From a virus, in IMG/VR virus record IMGVR_UViG_3300042868_004541, positions 1 to 36,193 of that record: a stretch of 36,193 nt of DNA. One strand, given 5' to 3'. Positions 17,902 through 24,551 of the stretch are shown here, one piece after another (position 1 is the stretch's first letter; the number at the start of each line of letters is the position of its first letter). A program made the position numbers and the translations under genes. Below the pieces are notes generated by a model. It ran no database searches, had not been told where the DNA came from, and worked only from the letters and a program-made list of their open reading frames with translations.

Positions 17902-18651
17902 TTACTGAATATAAACGCGGTCGCGCATTTTGTGATTGATAATTGACTCCATTTCTGAAATGATAGTCTTCGTTGTTTTTATTGCCTCAATTCTACGGCC
18001 TGATTCTCTGAGTTTGGCTATCATTTTACCATGATCGTATTTGCCATTTCCTTCAAGCGCAAGCATAACGAGGTACATCCTGGAGCTATACGGGTTGTCC
18101 ATGTGGCCAATGAAGTCGGTTAACTTTTCGGTGAGCTCAACAATATGATCGTAATGGTTCAATTTGAATTGTCCATCTCTGAAAGCGTCAATCCCCTCTT
18201 TGCCGTTTGGCGTGCCGTCATGAAACAATTTAACTGCGGTTGATAGGCTTAGTCCTGGATGTTGGTCTAAGAACTCGCGAAGCTCAATGTAGTCATGTTT
18301 TTTAAGGTCGATGTAGCTATTCAAGAAATCCGTGTTTTTCCATTTGGTGTGATTGCTATTGATTGCCGGAACAATTGTCAAATCTGCCTCTTTGTGGATG
18401 ACATAGTAAACATTGGTTCTGAGCTCTTTGGAAACTACATAGCGGTGTTGCCCGTCAATAATTTGCATTGCCTCGTTTACAATGATTGGCGCGTATTTCA
18501 GTACGTCAACTCCCTGCTGAATGATGTCTTTGATTTTGTTTACTTTGCGCTCGTCTAGATCGCGGTTGCCTTTCAGGAATTTAAAGCGGCCGTAATCGGT
18601 TGTAAAGTAAATTTTTGTGTTCGATTCGACATGGTTAAAAGTAGTTTCCAT
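17902..18651 (-). CDS. ParB/Srx-domain protein (249 aa)
   Basis: Residues about 15-95 resemble the N-terminal ParB/sulfiredoxin-like domain, with IIDGQHRYVVSKEL containing the signature DGQHR motif, preceded by a segment that fixes the PIIVNE strand. The remainder is helical and unrecognised. Phage proteins of this class can bind DNA, act as nucleases or hydrolyse nucleotides; no partition partner (ParA) is present here. The gene follows a terminator and has its own TACCTTTG element 27 nt before the ATG, so it is separately transcribed. Confidence 0.75.
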   Translation of the reverse strand: METTFNHVESNTKIYFTTDYGRFKFLKGNRDLDERKVNKIKDIIQQGVDVLKYAPIIVNEAMQIIDGQHRYVVSKELRTNVYYVIHKEADLTIVPAINSNHTKWKNTDFLNSYIDLKKHDYIELREFLDQHPGLSLSTAVKLFHDGTPNGKEGIDAFRDGQFKLNHYDHIVELTEKLTDFIGHMDNPYSSRMYLVMLALEGNGKYDHGKMIAKLRESGRRIEAIKTTKTIISEMESIINHKMRDRVYIQ

Positions 18652-18677
18652 AGCTGAGGTATTAGGATTTCACACAT

Positions 18678-18685
18678 CAAAGGTA
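18678..18685 (-). promoter_or_regulatory. Putative -7 element for the ParB-like gene
   Basis: TACCTTTG on the minus strand matches the Bacteroidota TAnnTTTG element, 27 nt upstream of the start codon at 18651 and just after a terminator. No clear TTTG -33 box is at the expected distance; the terminator hairpin occupies that place. Confidence 0.45.
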
Positions 18686-18716
18686 AATAAAAAGCCAATC
18701 CGATTGAATTGGCTTT
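18686..18716 (-). terminator. Terminator at end of recT block
   Basis: A perfect 9-bp stem (18691-18699 with 18708-18716, arms AAAGCCAAT/ATTGGCTTT) with an 8-nt loop is followed by TTTTTATTT in the minus-strand direction. It starts 8 nt after the stop of the 136-aa gene. Confidence 0.85.
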
Positions 18717-18723
18717 GAGGTTG

Positions 18724-19134
18724 TTACTTATTTCTATTGCGAAATTCATAAATTATTCGCGTTGCTTTTTGAAGTGAAATATATTCAATAGGAACGCCAC
18801 AAACAAAAATCCTGAGCTGATGCGTTTCAATATCCCATTGAATAATGAACTCCTTTGATTCAAAATTGACGAGAAAATACGGATAGCCGTGTTCATTCTC
18901 AAAAACGTCATCGCTAGCCTCTTCACGTTTGAAGCCTATTGCGATTACTTCGTCATAGGTTGGGTTTAGTTGCTTCCTGCGCTCTTCAATGGTTTTATCA
19001 TTAAGCTCGCTTAATGAGTCTGCAAAAATTGGTTTAATGGTTGATGTGTAATTGTTACGGTTTTTGTAAAGTATTTCACGAAGTTTTTGCATTTGCTTTT
19101 CCTGCCATTCTCTCACTTGTTCTTGTGTTGCCAT
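18724..19134 (-). CDS. Hypothetical protein (136 aa)
   Basis: The first 60 residues are a charged helix (MATQEQVREWQEKQMQKLRE). The second half is beta-rich with aromatic residues (YPYFLVNFESKEFIIQWDIE). It is the last gene of the recT transcript, with a terminator 8 nt after the stop. I do not recognise the family. Its leader contains CCTAAAAACCAAG, resembling the leaders at 22222 and 29857. Confidence 0.65.
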   Translation of the reverse strand: MATQEQVREWQEKQMQKLREILYKNRNNYTSTIKPIFADSLSELNDKTIEERRKQLNPTYDEVIAIGFKREEASDDVFENEHGYPYFLVNFESKEFIIQWDIETHQLRIFVCGVPIEYISLQKATRIIYEFRNRNK

Positions 19135-19151
19135 TTTACTTGGTTTTTAGG

Positions 19152-19352
19152 TTACTTATTCTTTTTCATGTAGTCATCAATCAACCCCATTGTTTGCGCG
19201 CTGATAGTGCCCTCACCTGTTAAAAATCGGCCTATTGCCTGCATGTTGGTGTAGCCGAATGAGCTGCAAATTATCCAAGGTGTTGTTTGCTTTTGTAAAC
19301 AATAGCGCTCCACTTTTTTGGCGAAGCGCTTTTCGAGTTTGGTTTGGGTCAT
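19152..19352 (-). CDS. Small helix-turn-helix-like protein (66 aa)
   Basis: The C-terminal half, MQAIGRFLTGEGTISAQTMG followed by LIDDYMKK, has the spacing of the recognition and following helices in Cro/C1-type domains (RFL.G...S..T...I..YL). At 66 aa it is the size of a Cro. It is coupled to DUF4494 by an ATGA overlap. It is the best candidate in this genome for a regulator of the repeated TATAA-type operators at 21590, 24514 and 30053; that link is inference. The N-terminal half is basic and unremarkable. Confidence 0.55.
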   Translation of the reverse strand: MTQTKLEKRFAKKVERYCLQKQTTPWIICSSFGYTNMQAIGRFLTGEGTISAQTMGLIDDYMKKNK

Positions 19353-19774
19353 TCCTCAATTGTTTGTTCACTTTGGAAATAGTCCAAAATTTTGGTTTCT
19401 ACTATGGATTTGATTTCGGGCAATGTAGTGTAGTTTATTTCGTCATTGAATAACGCAACACGTGTTTTAGCGCCTTCAATCATGTTGTCGATTACAAGCA
19501 GCTTCATTTTGATTTCTCGGTCGTCAATATCGGTATAAACTTGCTTTACCAAAAAGAATTTTTCACCGCTTCCAAATATCTCATCTGCAGAAAACCTATC
19601 CATTTTCATGATCGTGAACTCGCCTTTAATCATGGAGCCTAAATGCGTGTATACATTAGCCTCGCAGTCGGTGAATGTGTGGCCATCGAATAGGTATTGC
19701 TCAACAACGCGCTTAAATGTGCCGTTATCGAATTGCTTGGTGTAGCTTACTTTGGTTAAAAATGTTTGTTTCAT
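19349..19774 (-). CDS. DUF4494-family protein (141 aa)
   Basis: The N-terminus (FLTKVSYTKQFDNGTFKRVV, then EQYLFDGHTFTDCEA) matches the conserved block of DUF4494, a family found in Bacteroidota phages and mobile elements. The pattern is KVxYxK...G..K.V.EQYL.D..TFT..EA, followed by GEFTI. Its molecular role is not established. It lies between the nuclease remnant and the HTH-like gene, joined to both by ATGA overlaps, so it belongs to the recombination operon. The family is one of the better pointers to a Bacteroidota host. Confidence 0.78.
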   Translation of the reverse strand: MKQTFLTKVSYTKQFDNGTFKRVVEQYLFDGHTFTDCEANVYTHLGSMIKGEFTIMKMDRFSADEIFGSGEKFFLVKQVYTDIDDREIKMKLLVIDNMIEGAKTRVALFNDEINYTTLPEIKSIVETKILDYFQSEQTIEE

Positions 19775-20466
19775 AACTCAATTACTTGGTTTTTATCAGC
19801 GCAAATAGTTGGAATCCCGAAAGCCTTTTCAGTGTCCTGAATGAAGCGTTTTTCATCCGTATATCCATCGCTTAGGTGAATTAAAATGATTTGTTTGCAC
19901 TCGCTTAAATCGAGCGTCTTAAGGGTTAATAAAGCGGTTTGAAAGCTCATGTGCGAGCGAAAGCGTCTTTTGTTTACAAAGTCATCGGCTTTGCCTTTAA
20001 TGAGCTCCTCACAATAGTTTGCCTCGATCATTACGCACGTGAACTTAAATGACGAAAAGTCAAATTGCAGCTTGTAGTTGTCTGTAATGAATAACAGGTC
20101 ATCAATGATGAAATTAAGCGGTTCGGCCGCGTCATGGTTAGCTTTGAAGCACTTAACGGGCCCACTAATCGCGCCATGATAAAGCGCTCTTTGTCTATCT
20201 TCTGGACCAACTTTTAGCGCATCGTAAGTGCCTGCGCTTGCAAACATTGGTATTCCTGCTCCGACTACTTGCTTCCATGCTTTCGAGTGGTCTTGTCACT
20301 GGTGCTCGTGAGACACGAGCACTGCTTTTATTTTTAAGAGGTTAAAACTTACTGCCTTTTGTATCTCGGCGAACTTTACACCGCACTCGACTAGAAGCGC
20401 GGTGTTGTTCTTTTCGATTATATAGGCGTTGCCCTTGCTTCCGGATGAAATAATGTTGATTCTCAT
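19771..20466 (-). pseudogene. WalJ/YycJ-like metallo-beta-lactamase nuclease interrupted by an in-frame TGA
   Basis: Read in one frame from the ATG at 20466 (overlapping the recT stop as TAATG), the gene shows the MBL N-terminus MRINIISSGSKGNAYIIE and then VSHEHQ. A TGA follows at 20298-20296, and the frame resumes with QDHSKAWKQVV down to 19771. The metal motif HxHxDH is split: removing six bases (GTGACA) restores HEHQDHS exactly. Downstream features of the family remain (NHDAAEPLNF, EANY, RFRSHMS, IHLSDG). Such enzymes degrade dsDNA and commonly neighbour recT. A downstream ATG at 20247 could give a 158-aa fragment lacking the first metal site. Inactivation, readthrough and sequence error are all possible. 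Confidence 0.75.
20302..20322. repeat. Perfect 9-bp inverted repeat beside the TGA in the MBL gene
   Basis: GTGCTCGTG (20302-20310) and CACGAGCAC (20314-20322) pair across a 3-nt loop. On the coding strand the hairpin ends 3 nt before the in-frame TGA and encodes part of the metal motif. A hairpin here could have promoted the six-base insertion by polymerase slippage or template switching. Confidence 0.7.
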
Positions 20467-21335
20467 TACTCAGGGAATTCCGATGGTTCTGCCTCTGCTT
20501 TTGCTTCGGTTGGCCTTGCTGACTTAATGGCGCTTTTCGGCTCATTTGCCTCAATCTCAAAAGTTATTTGCTCGCTTGCTGTGTCCTCAACAATTTCGTG
20601 TTTAATGTCAATCGTTGTCGGCTCGTCTGTGTCCTCATCGTAACCACCCACCAGAATAACATCAGTTGAGCTATTGATAGGGGTTTTGCAAGCGCGGTTA
20701 ATGACCGTCTTTTTAGCCATTTCCTCGGTAAAGTTTTTGTGCGCAGGTGAGTTGCCACGTGTTGCACCTTGATTCCATGCGGCTCTGATTTGCTCCATTG
20801 TCATTACAGTGGCCGTTGTAGATCCATCTTTGTAGATTACAATTGCATAGGCTGCAATAATCTTGTCGTTGGCAATGTTCTCGAGCTTGTTAATGTGCTT
20901 GTAGATTTCTTGGCGGCCTGTTTTCACGTCAGTTCCGTACTCGAATACATCGTTTTGGTAAACTACAACTGCGTTCACCTCTTTGACCTCAGCCACTCGC
21001 TTAGCCAAAGCAATTGAACCTTGGTAGCTTCGCGACCACGTCAATTCCTTGTCGTAAGGAATAAAGTAACCTTGCTTTTTAAGTACGCTCAGACCCTCTA
21101 CAACCATTTTCAAAAGGGATTGAGCAATGCTCGTTTTTGAGCAATACTGCAAAACCGAATGACCGTCTTTTGTTTTTAGGTCTGACAAGACTAGCATAGC
21201 GCCTTTGAGCGCGTTCTCGGGTGAGTAGTCTTTTGGGATTCTTAGCTCGCCTGATTTCTCAAAGGCTTGCACTTTCTGAAGGACTTGCGTAGTGATGTCC
21301 TTTTCTGCCACTGCTGGCTGCGTTGTTGTGTTCAT
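20466..21335 (-). CDS. recT: RecT-family single-strand annealing protein (289 aa)
   Basis: The protein has the RecT layout: a helical N-terminus, then a core with LQYCSKTSIAQSLLKMVVEG, GYFIPYDKELTWSRSYQGSI and YGTDVKTGRQEIYKHI, followed by FTEEMAKKTVINRACKTPIN near residue 215. It ends in an acidic disordered tail (residues 230-289). It anneals ssDNA during phage recombination, normally with a 5'-3' exonuclease. The next gene is a damaged MBL-type nuclease that would be the natural partner. The leader upstream is a 269-nt structured noncoding region. Confidence 0.92.
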   Translation of the reverse strand: MNTTTQPAVAEKDITTQVLQKVQAFEKSGELRIPKDYSPENALKGAMLVLSDLKTKDGHSVLQYCSKTSIAQSLLKMVVEGLSVLKKQGYFIPYDKELTWSRSYQGSIALAKRVAEVKEVNAVVVYQNDVFEYGTDVKTGRQEIYKHINKLENIANDKIIAAYAIVIYKDGSTTATVMTMEQIRAAWNQGATRGNSPAHKNFTEEMAKKTVINRACKTPINSSTDVILVGGYDEDTDEPTTIDIKHEIVEDTASEQITFEIEANEPKSAIKSARPTEAKAEAEPSEFPE

Positions 21336-21365
21336 TGTATATGAATTTAATTGGTTACAAAAGAT

Positions 21366-21431
21366 GCTCGTCTTTCCGAGCCGTCATCGGTTTTTCTTCA
21401 TAGCTATCGTTTGACCGAAAACACCGATAGC
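21366..21431 (-). ncRNA. Hairpin pair in the recT leader
   Basis: Two stems are evident: GCTCG/CGAGC (21366-21370 with 21377-21381, loop 6 nt) and GCTATCG/CGATAGC (21403-21409 with 21425-21431, loop 15 nt). They lie between the tRNA-like element and the recT start, in a stretch with no open frame. They may be part of a single structured leader or of the 3' flank processed from the tRNA-like RNA. No long T tract follows, so a simple terminator is unlikely. Confidence 0.55.
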
Positions 21432-21445
21432 CCTCTTCGGAATGC

Positions 21446-21575
21446 AGTCAGGACAGGATTCGAACCTGTGTGATGAGGTGTGTTTTTCTCTCAGGGCTTC
21501 TTACATGTTATACACCTGTCTTGATTACCGACACTTAATACCAACCTACGTACTCCGCCACTACGCAACCTGACT
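21446..21575 (-). tRNA. tRNA-like gene with oversized anticodon/variable region (130 nt)
   Basis: A 7-bp acceptor stem is formed by AGTCAGG (21575-21569) and CCTGACT (21452-21446). Directly beside the 3' strand is a canonical T arm, ACAGG-TTCGAAT-CCTGT, holding an exact GGTTCGAATCC B-box. The 5' side has TTGCGTAGTGG, which fits the D-arm/A-box pattern with one mismatch, and a D stem GCGT/ACGT. About 78 nt separate the D arm from the T arm, instead of the usual 25-45. No 5-bp/7-nt anticodon arm is convincing; a loop ATTAAGT (anticodon UAA, Leu) is conceivable but its stem is mostly wobble. CCA is not encoded. It may be a tRNA with an insertion or intron, a decayed tRNA, or a tRNA mimic. Confidence 0.5.
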
Positions 21576-21585
21576 AAAATTTTAA

Positions 21586-21606
21586 CAAATATAAGTATTT
21601 ATAGTT
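21586..21606 (-). promoter_or_regulatory. Operator-like repeat copy 1 with -7 element, upstream of tRNA-like RNA and recT
   Basis: The minus strand reads AACTATAAATACTTATA (21606-21590), one of three copies of AACTATAAATAnTTATA. It overlaps TATATTTG (21593-21586), a match to the TAnnTTTG -7 element. It starts at the stop codon of the preceding small gene and precedes the structured leader and recT. A -33 box at the right spacing is not evident. Confidence 0.55.
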
Positions 21607-21772
21607 ACTTGTCGTTAACTATTTTGTAAATCAGCATGTAAAACATTACTAAAAAGCCAATTATAATGAAGTAAATAGCGCCATCTTTAATCATGCCGAC
21701 AAGCCAAATGCTGGCGAAAATTGAAGCCATAACTGCAATGGCTTTTAGGTGTTTAATTATTGCTGTTTTCAT
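21605..21772 (-). CDS. Small membrane protein (55 aa)
   Basis: Two hydrophobic helices fill most of the chain (residues about 8-26 and 30-50, with IYFIIIGFLVMFYMLIYKIV). The ATG at 21772 is preferred because it starts after the preceding gene's stop (21784), while an earlier frame start overlaps it. It is the last gene before the recT promoter region. Function is unknown. Confidence 0.65.
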   Translation of the reverse strand: MKTAIIKHLKAIAVMASIFASIWLVGMIKDGAIYFIIIGFLVMFYMLIYKIVNDK

Positions 21773-21783
21773 CACTTTGTTGT

Positions 21784-21981
21784 TTAAAGTTTCTCTAATT
21801 CTTGCTTTACTTGTTCCCAATATCGTTTAACTGAAACAACGCCCCAATTATTGATTTGACATAAAATCTCATCAACTGCAATCAATGCACATTGCTTAGC
21901 ATTATGTTCAGGAGATGAGCCGTCTGCTACTTGCTGATAATAATTGAAATATAAATCTCTTGCTTTTTCTTGTGGTGTCAT
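21784..21981 (-). CDS. Hypothetical phage protein (65 aa)
   Basis: The start MTPQEKARDLYFNYYQ at 21981 follows the stop of the previous gene by 22 nt. The pattern (EKA..L...YY, then AKQCALIAVDEIL) is one I recognise from many small phage and prophage genes of Bacteroidota, with no assigned role. It is helical with no membrane segment. Confidence 0.72.
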   Translation of the reverse strand: MTPQEKARDLYFNYYQQVADGSSPEHNAKQCALIAVDEILCQINNWGVVSVKRYWEQVKQELEKL

Positions 21982-22003
21982 TTCTCTGATTTTTGAATGA
22001 TTA

Positions 22004-22222
22004 CTATTGATCTTCTTGCGAGTATTCAAGTTCTGCAAGTAAAGCATCGGCGCATTGCGCCGATCTCATTGCGATTGTTTCCGGATGCAATGTGTATCCA
22101 TCCTGCTGATTAGCTATCCATCCCTGCATTGCCATTGCTGCAAAATACTCGCGCTTGGTTAGGCCGTGTTGATGCGCTTCATTAACGATTCCTGTAAAGG
22201 CTGACTTTTTTCCGTTTTCCAT
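22004..22222 (-). CDS. Hypothetical phage protein (72 aa)
   Basis: The central motif GLTKREYFAAMAMQGWIAN is characteristic of a widespread small phage protein of unknown function in Bacteroidota and other phages; the remainder is helical (AMRSAQCADALLAELE). The leader contains TAACCCCTAAAATCAAG just before the ATG, almost the same as the leader of the 91-aa gene at 29857. Confidence 0.72.
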   Translation of the reverse strand: MENGKKSAFTGIVNEAHQHGLTKREYFAAMAMQGWIANQQDGYTLHPETIAMRSAQCADALLAELEYSQEDQ

Positions 22223-22241
22223 TTTATCTTGATTTTAGGGG

Positions 22242-22544
22242 TTACTGTTTAAGTATTTTGTCAATTTTTGCAATAGTATCTTCTAATCTAAAAGGTTCTT
22301 GTAATTGTAGTTGATGTTTACATTCTTTTAAAACATCGTAAATACTAGCGATAAACTCGGCAGGATTCTGAATCCCTTCCATTGCGTTTACGCATTCGAT
22401 GACACGATAAGCGTTTGCATTACCTTCCTTAACAGTTCGTGTTTGAGACATGTACATCAGGTACGCGGATTGCTTTTCCGAAAAGATGTTTGTGCCGACG
22501 GAGGTGACTCTCACTCCCCACGGCTCCGGTGTGTGTGTTTTCAT
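22242..22544 (-). CDS. Hypothetical phage protein (100 aa)
   Basis: Begins MKTHTPEPWGVRV and contains NAYRVIECVNAMEGIQNP, resembling a small family of phage proteins with an NA.RI..CVNA.EGI pattern. There is no enzyme motif. It starts 3 nt after the stop of the SMC-like gene, so it is in the same operon. Function is unknown. Confidence 0.72.
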   Translation of the reverse strand: MKTHTPEPWGVRVTSVGTNIFSEKQSAYLMYMSQTRTVKEGNANAYRVIECVNAMEGIQNPAEFIASIYDVLKECKHQLQLQEPFRLEDTIAKIDKILKQ

Positions 22545-22546
22545 AC

Positions 22547-24478
22547 CTAAATTATTACGGTCAATTCATCAAATGCCTTATCCACCTGCAAGCTAATGAC
22601 TTGGCAGTCTGTTTCGATTATCTCAACAATGCTTTCACGTGCGTCGATGAATACAGGCGCGAACATTCCAAAATGGTAGTTTAGCGCGTTGATTACGTCA
22701 AGACCTGCGTTGATTTTCATTGCGGTGTTTAGATCGTTGTACGGCGTTCCGTTTACAGTTGCCTCGCACGTTGGCGCCAAACCTCCGTTGATTTGTTCAT
22801 CAAACATTTTCCACTTGACAATAGCAAACTTCGCGTTTACTCGGCTCTCAACTAGCTCAATGTGCGCTTTTTCGTATGCGTCAATTTGGAAAGCTACGCG
22901 CTCAAGGCTTGCGATTTGTTGCGCTAATATGCGCTTGTTTTCTGATAGCTCTGCAATACGTGTGTTAATATCGGCAATGTGGCTAAGTTTAGCGAGCGAT
23001 GCCTCAACATCTTTGATTTGCTCATCGAGTTGCTCGCGCTCTTGCTTCAATGCGTTGTTACAAACCGCCTCAGGTGTGTAAGGCTTATGGTTGTCGATGG
23101 CGTTTTTCAATGCCACCATGTCAGGCGTGTCGCTTGGCTCTTGCTCGACTACAAATGAGGCCTCAACTTCTTTTAAGTAGGTGTTTTTCGTCTCGATGTC
23201 GTTAGCAATTCGGATCAATGTCAAGTCAAGAGTTTGCGCCTGGCGTTGCTCGGCCTCTTTGAGCTCTTTAATGTCGGTAGCCTCTTTGAGTATTTGCGCT
23301 ATTGCGTTGGCTCTAGCTACATTGAACTTCTCGAGTTGCTGCTCTTCGTTGTTGTCCATTGGGCGGTGGCAACATGGGCAGTTTTCAGCTACAAACGTAA
23401 ATTGCTCAGCTTTCTTTTTAGTCCATGCTTCTTTGAGTTTATCCGATGCGGCTTGGCGCTGCTCGATTGACTTTTCGAGTACTGTAAGTTTTGACTTGGT
23501 TTCAGCCTGCTCAAACTCTAGCTTTTGGATTTCTAGGCGCAAATCTGCTTTGCGTTTTTCGTATGCCTGTGCTCGGTCGTTATGGTCTTTGAGTAGCTCG
23601 CGTTTTGCTTTGCTTAGTTCATCCTGCCATTTGTAAAGCTGATTGTTGCTATCAATTACCTTTTGTTGCTCGGCTTTGTTTTGCTCGGCGATGTCGTCGA
23701 ATTGCTTATTGATTTGCTCTTTAGCGGCGTTTAGCTCGGCTTTCTTGGCGTTTAGCTCGCTAGCATCCAACTCGGTTACGGTCATGCTTGTAAGCTCCTC
23801 AATCTTGGGTGCAATGCCATCTAGTTGCTCCTTTAATCTTTTGCGTTCCGATGCGATGCGCGTTTTTTCGTCTGTGAGCGACTTTCTCGCCTCGAGTAAA
23901 GCAAGTAGTTCATTTGCTGATTTAAATTCGTCAGGCGCAAAATTTAGCACGTCTTCAGGCGTTGTATCGCCTGCAATGGAAGTTAAAATCTCGCGGCGCT
24001 CCTGCCATTTCATTTTTTCATTGAAATAAAGTGGTGAGCTGATGACCTTTGCAATGGTGTCAGAAATCATGCCTTTGACGTATGCGTCAAACTCTGATTT
24101 GCTTTTTGGGATTTGGTCGATGAAATACTCAGTTGTATGCCCTGTAAGCTCTTCATGCTCGTTACCGCGTTTCTTTTGCCACTTCTCTTTGTAATGGCGC
24201 TCTAGTTGAATAACATCGCTGTCTAGAATAAACACACCTCGCACACTTGCAACTAGGTTATGAATCACGTTTCCGCTTTCATCTAGGCGCTTGATGCTAA
24301 AATCTTGTTGATCGTGTGAGTTCTTGCCGTAGAGTAACCACGTGTAAGCGTCAAAGATGGTTGATTTACCTACGCCGTTGGTGCCGGCAATGGTGGTTTG
24401 TTGTGCAAAATCAATCTCTAGGTCGTTGATTTTCTTAAAGTCGCGAATATGCAACTTGCTTAAAATTAGCTTTTTCAT
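22547..24478 (-). CDS. Rad50/SbcC-like SMC ATPase (643 aa)
   Basis: The N-terminal lobe has a Walker A motif GTNGVGKST at residues 32-40. Long coiled coils (about 195-360 and 380-530) flank a zinc hook CPCC at residues 367-370. The C-terminal lobe ends with NYHFGMFAPVFIDARESIVE, a degenerate Walker B region. This is the architecture of Rad50/SbcC, shorter than E. coli SbcC (about 1050 aa), as in phage versions. I chose the ATG at 24478 because the in-frame start at 24544 would place the operator-like repeat inside the coding sequence. The usual SbcD nuclease is not adjacent; the nearby MBL nuclease remnant, or the distant phosphoesterase at 30254, could be partners. Confidence 0.87.
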   Translation of the reverse strand: MKKLILSKLHIRDFKKINDLEIDFAQQTTIAGTNGVGKSTIFDAYTWLLYGKNSHDQQDFSIKRLDESGNVIHNLVASVRGVFILDSDVIQLERHYKEKWQKKRGNEHEELTGHTTEYFIDQIPKSKSEFDAYVKGMISDTIAKVISSPLYFNEKMKWQERREILTSIAGDTTPEDVLNFAPDEFKSANELLALLEARKSLTDEKTRIASERKRLKEQLDGIAPKIEELTSMTVTELDASELNAKKAELNAAKEQINKQFDDIAEQNKAEQQKVIDSNNQLYKWQDELSKAKRELLKDHNDRAQAYEKRKADLRLEIQKLEFEQAETKSKLTVLEKSIEQRQAASDKLKEAWTKKKAEQFTFVAENCPCCHRPMDNNEEQQLEKFNVARANAIAQILKEATDIKELKEAEQRQAQTLDLTLIRIANDIETKNTYLKEVEASFVVEQEPSDTPDMVALKNAIDNHKPYTPEAVCNNALKQEREQLDEQIKDVEASLAKLSHIADINTRIAELSENKRILAQQIASLERVAFQIDAYEKAHIELVESRVNAKFAIVKWKMFDEQINGGLAPTCEATVNGTPYNDLNTAMKINAGLDVINALNYHFGMFAPVFIDARESIVEIIETDCQVISLQVDKAFDELTVII

Positions 24479-24503
24479 TGTTGTTGTATATTGGTTTTGG
24501 GTG

Positions 24504-24530
24504 TAAATATAGGTATAATTATTTATAGTT
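24504..24530 (-). promoter_or_regulatory. Operator-like repeat copy 2, upstream of SMC-like gene
   Basis: The minus strand reads AACTATAAATAATTATA (24530-24514), followed by TATATTTA (24511-24504), one base off the TAnnTTTG -7 element. It lies in the 73-nt gap between the methyltransferase stop and the SMC start. The -33 box is not obvious. Confidence 0.55.
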
Positions 24531-24551
24531 GGTTTATTTTTCAATAATAAT

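Noticed and set aside
19771-20466. Reassignment of TGA to an amino acid to explain the MBL stop
   Set aside because: TGA is the terminal stop of many genes here in ATGA overlaps, so the code is not altered genome-wide. Local readthrough is still possible.
20342-20560. 72-aa frame overlapping recT and the MBL gene on the minus strand
   Set aside because: It lies out of frame across the end of recT and the start of the MBL gene; the MBL frame there carries recognisable family sequence.
21446-21575. tmRNA
   Set aside because: Far too short, with no tag-peptide frame and no pseudoknots visible; only tRNA-like parts are present.
22689-24029. Several Ser/Leu-rich plus-strand frames opposite the SMC-like gene
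   Set aside because: They mirror the coiled-coil codons of the opposite strand; low complexity is the expected antisense signature.
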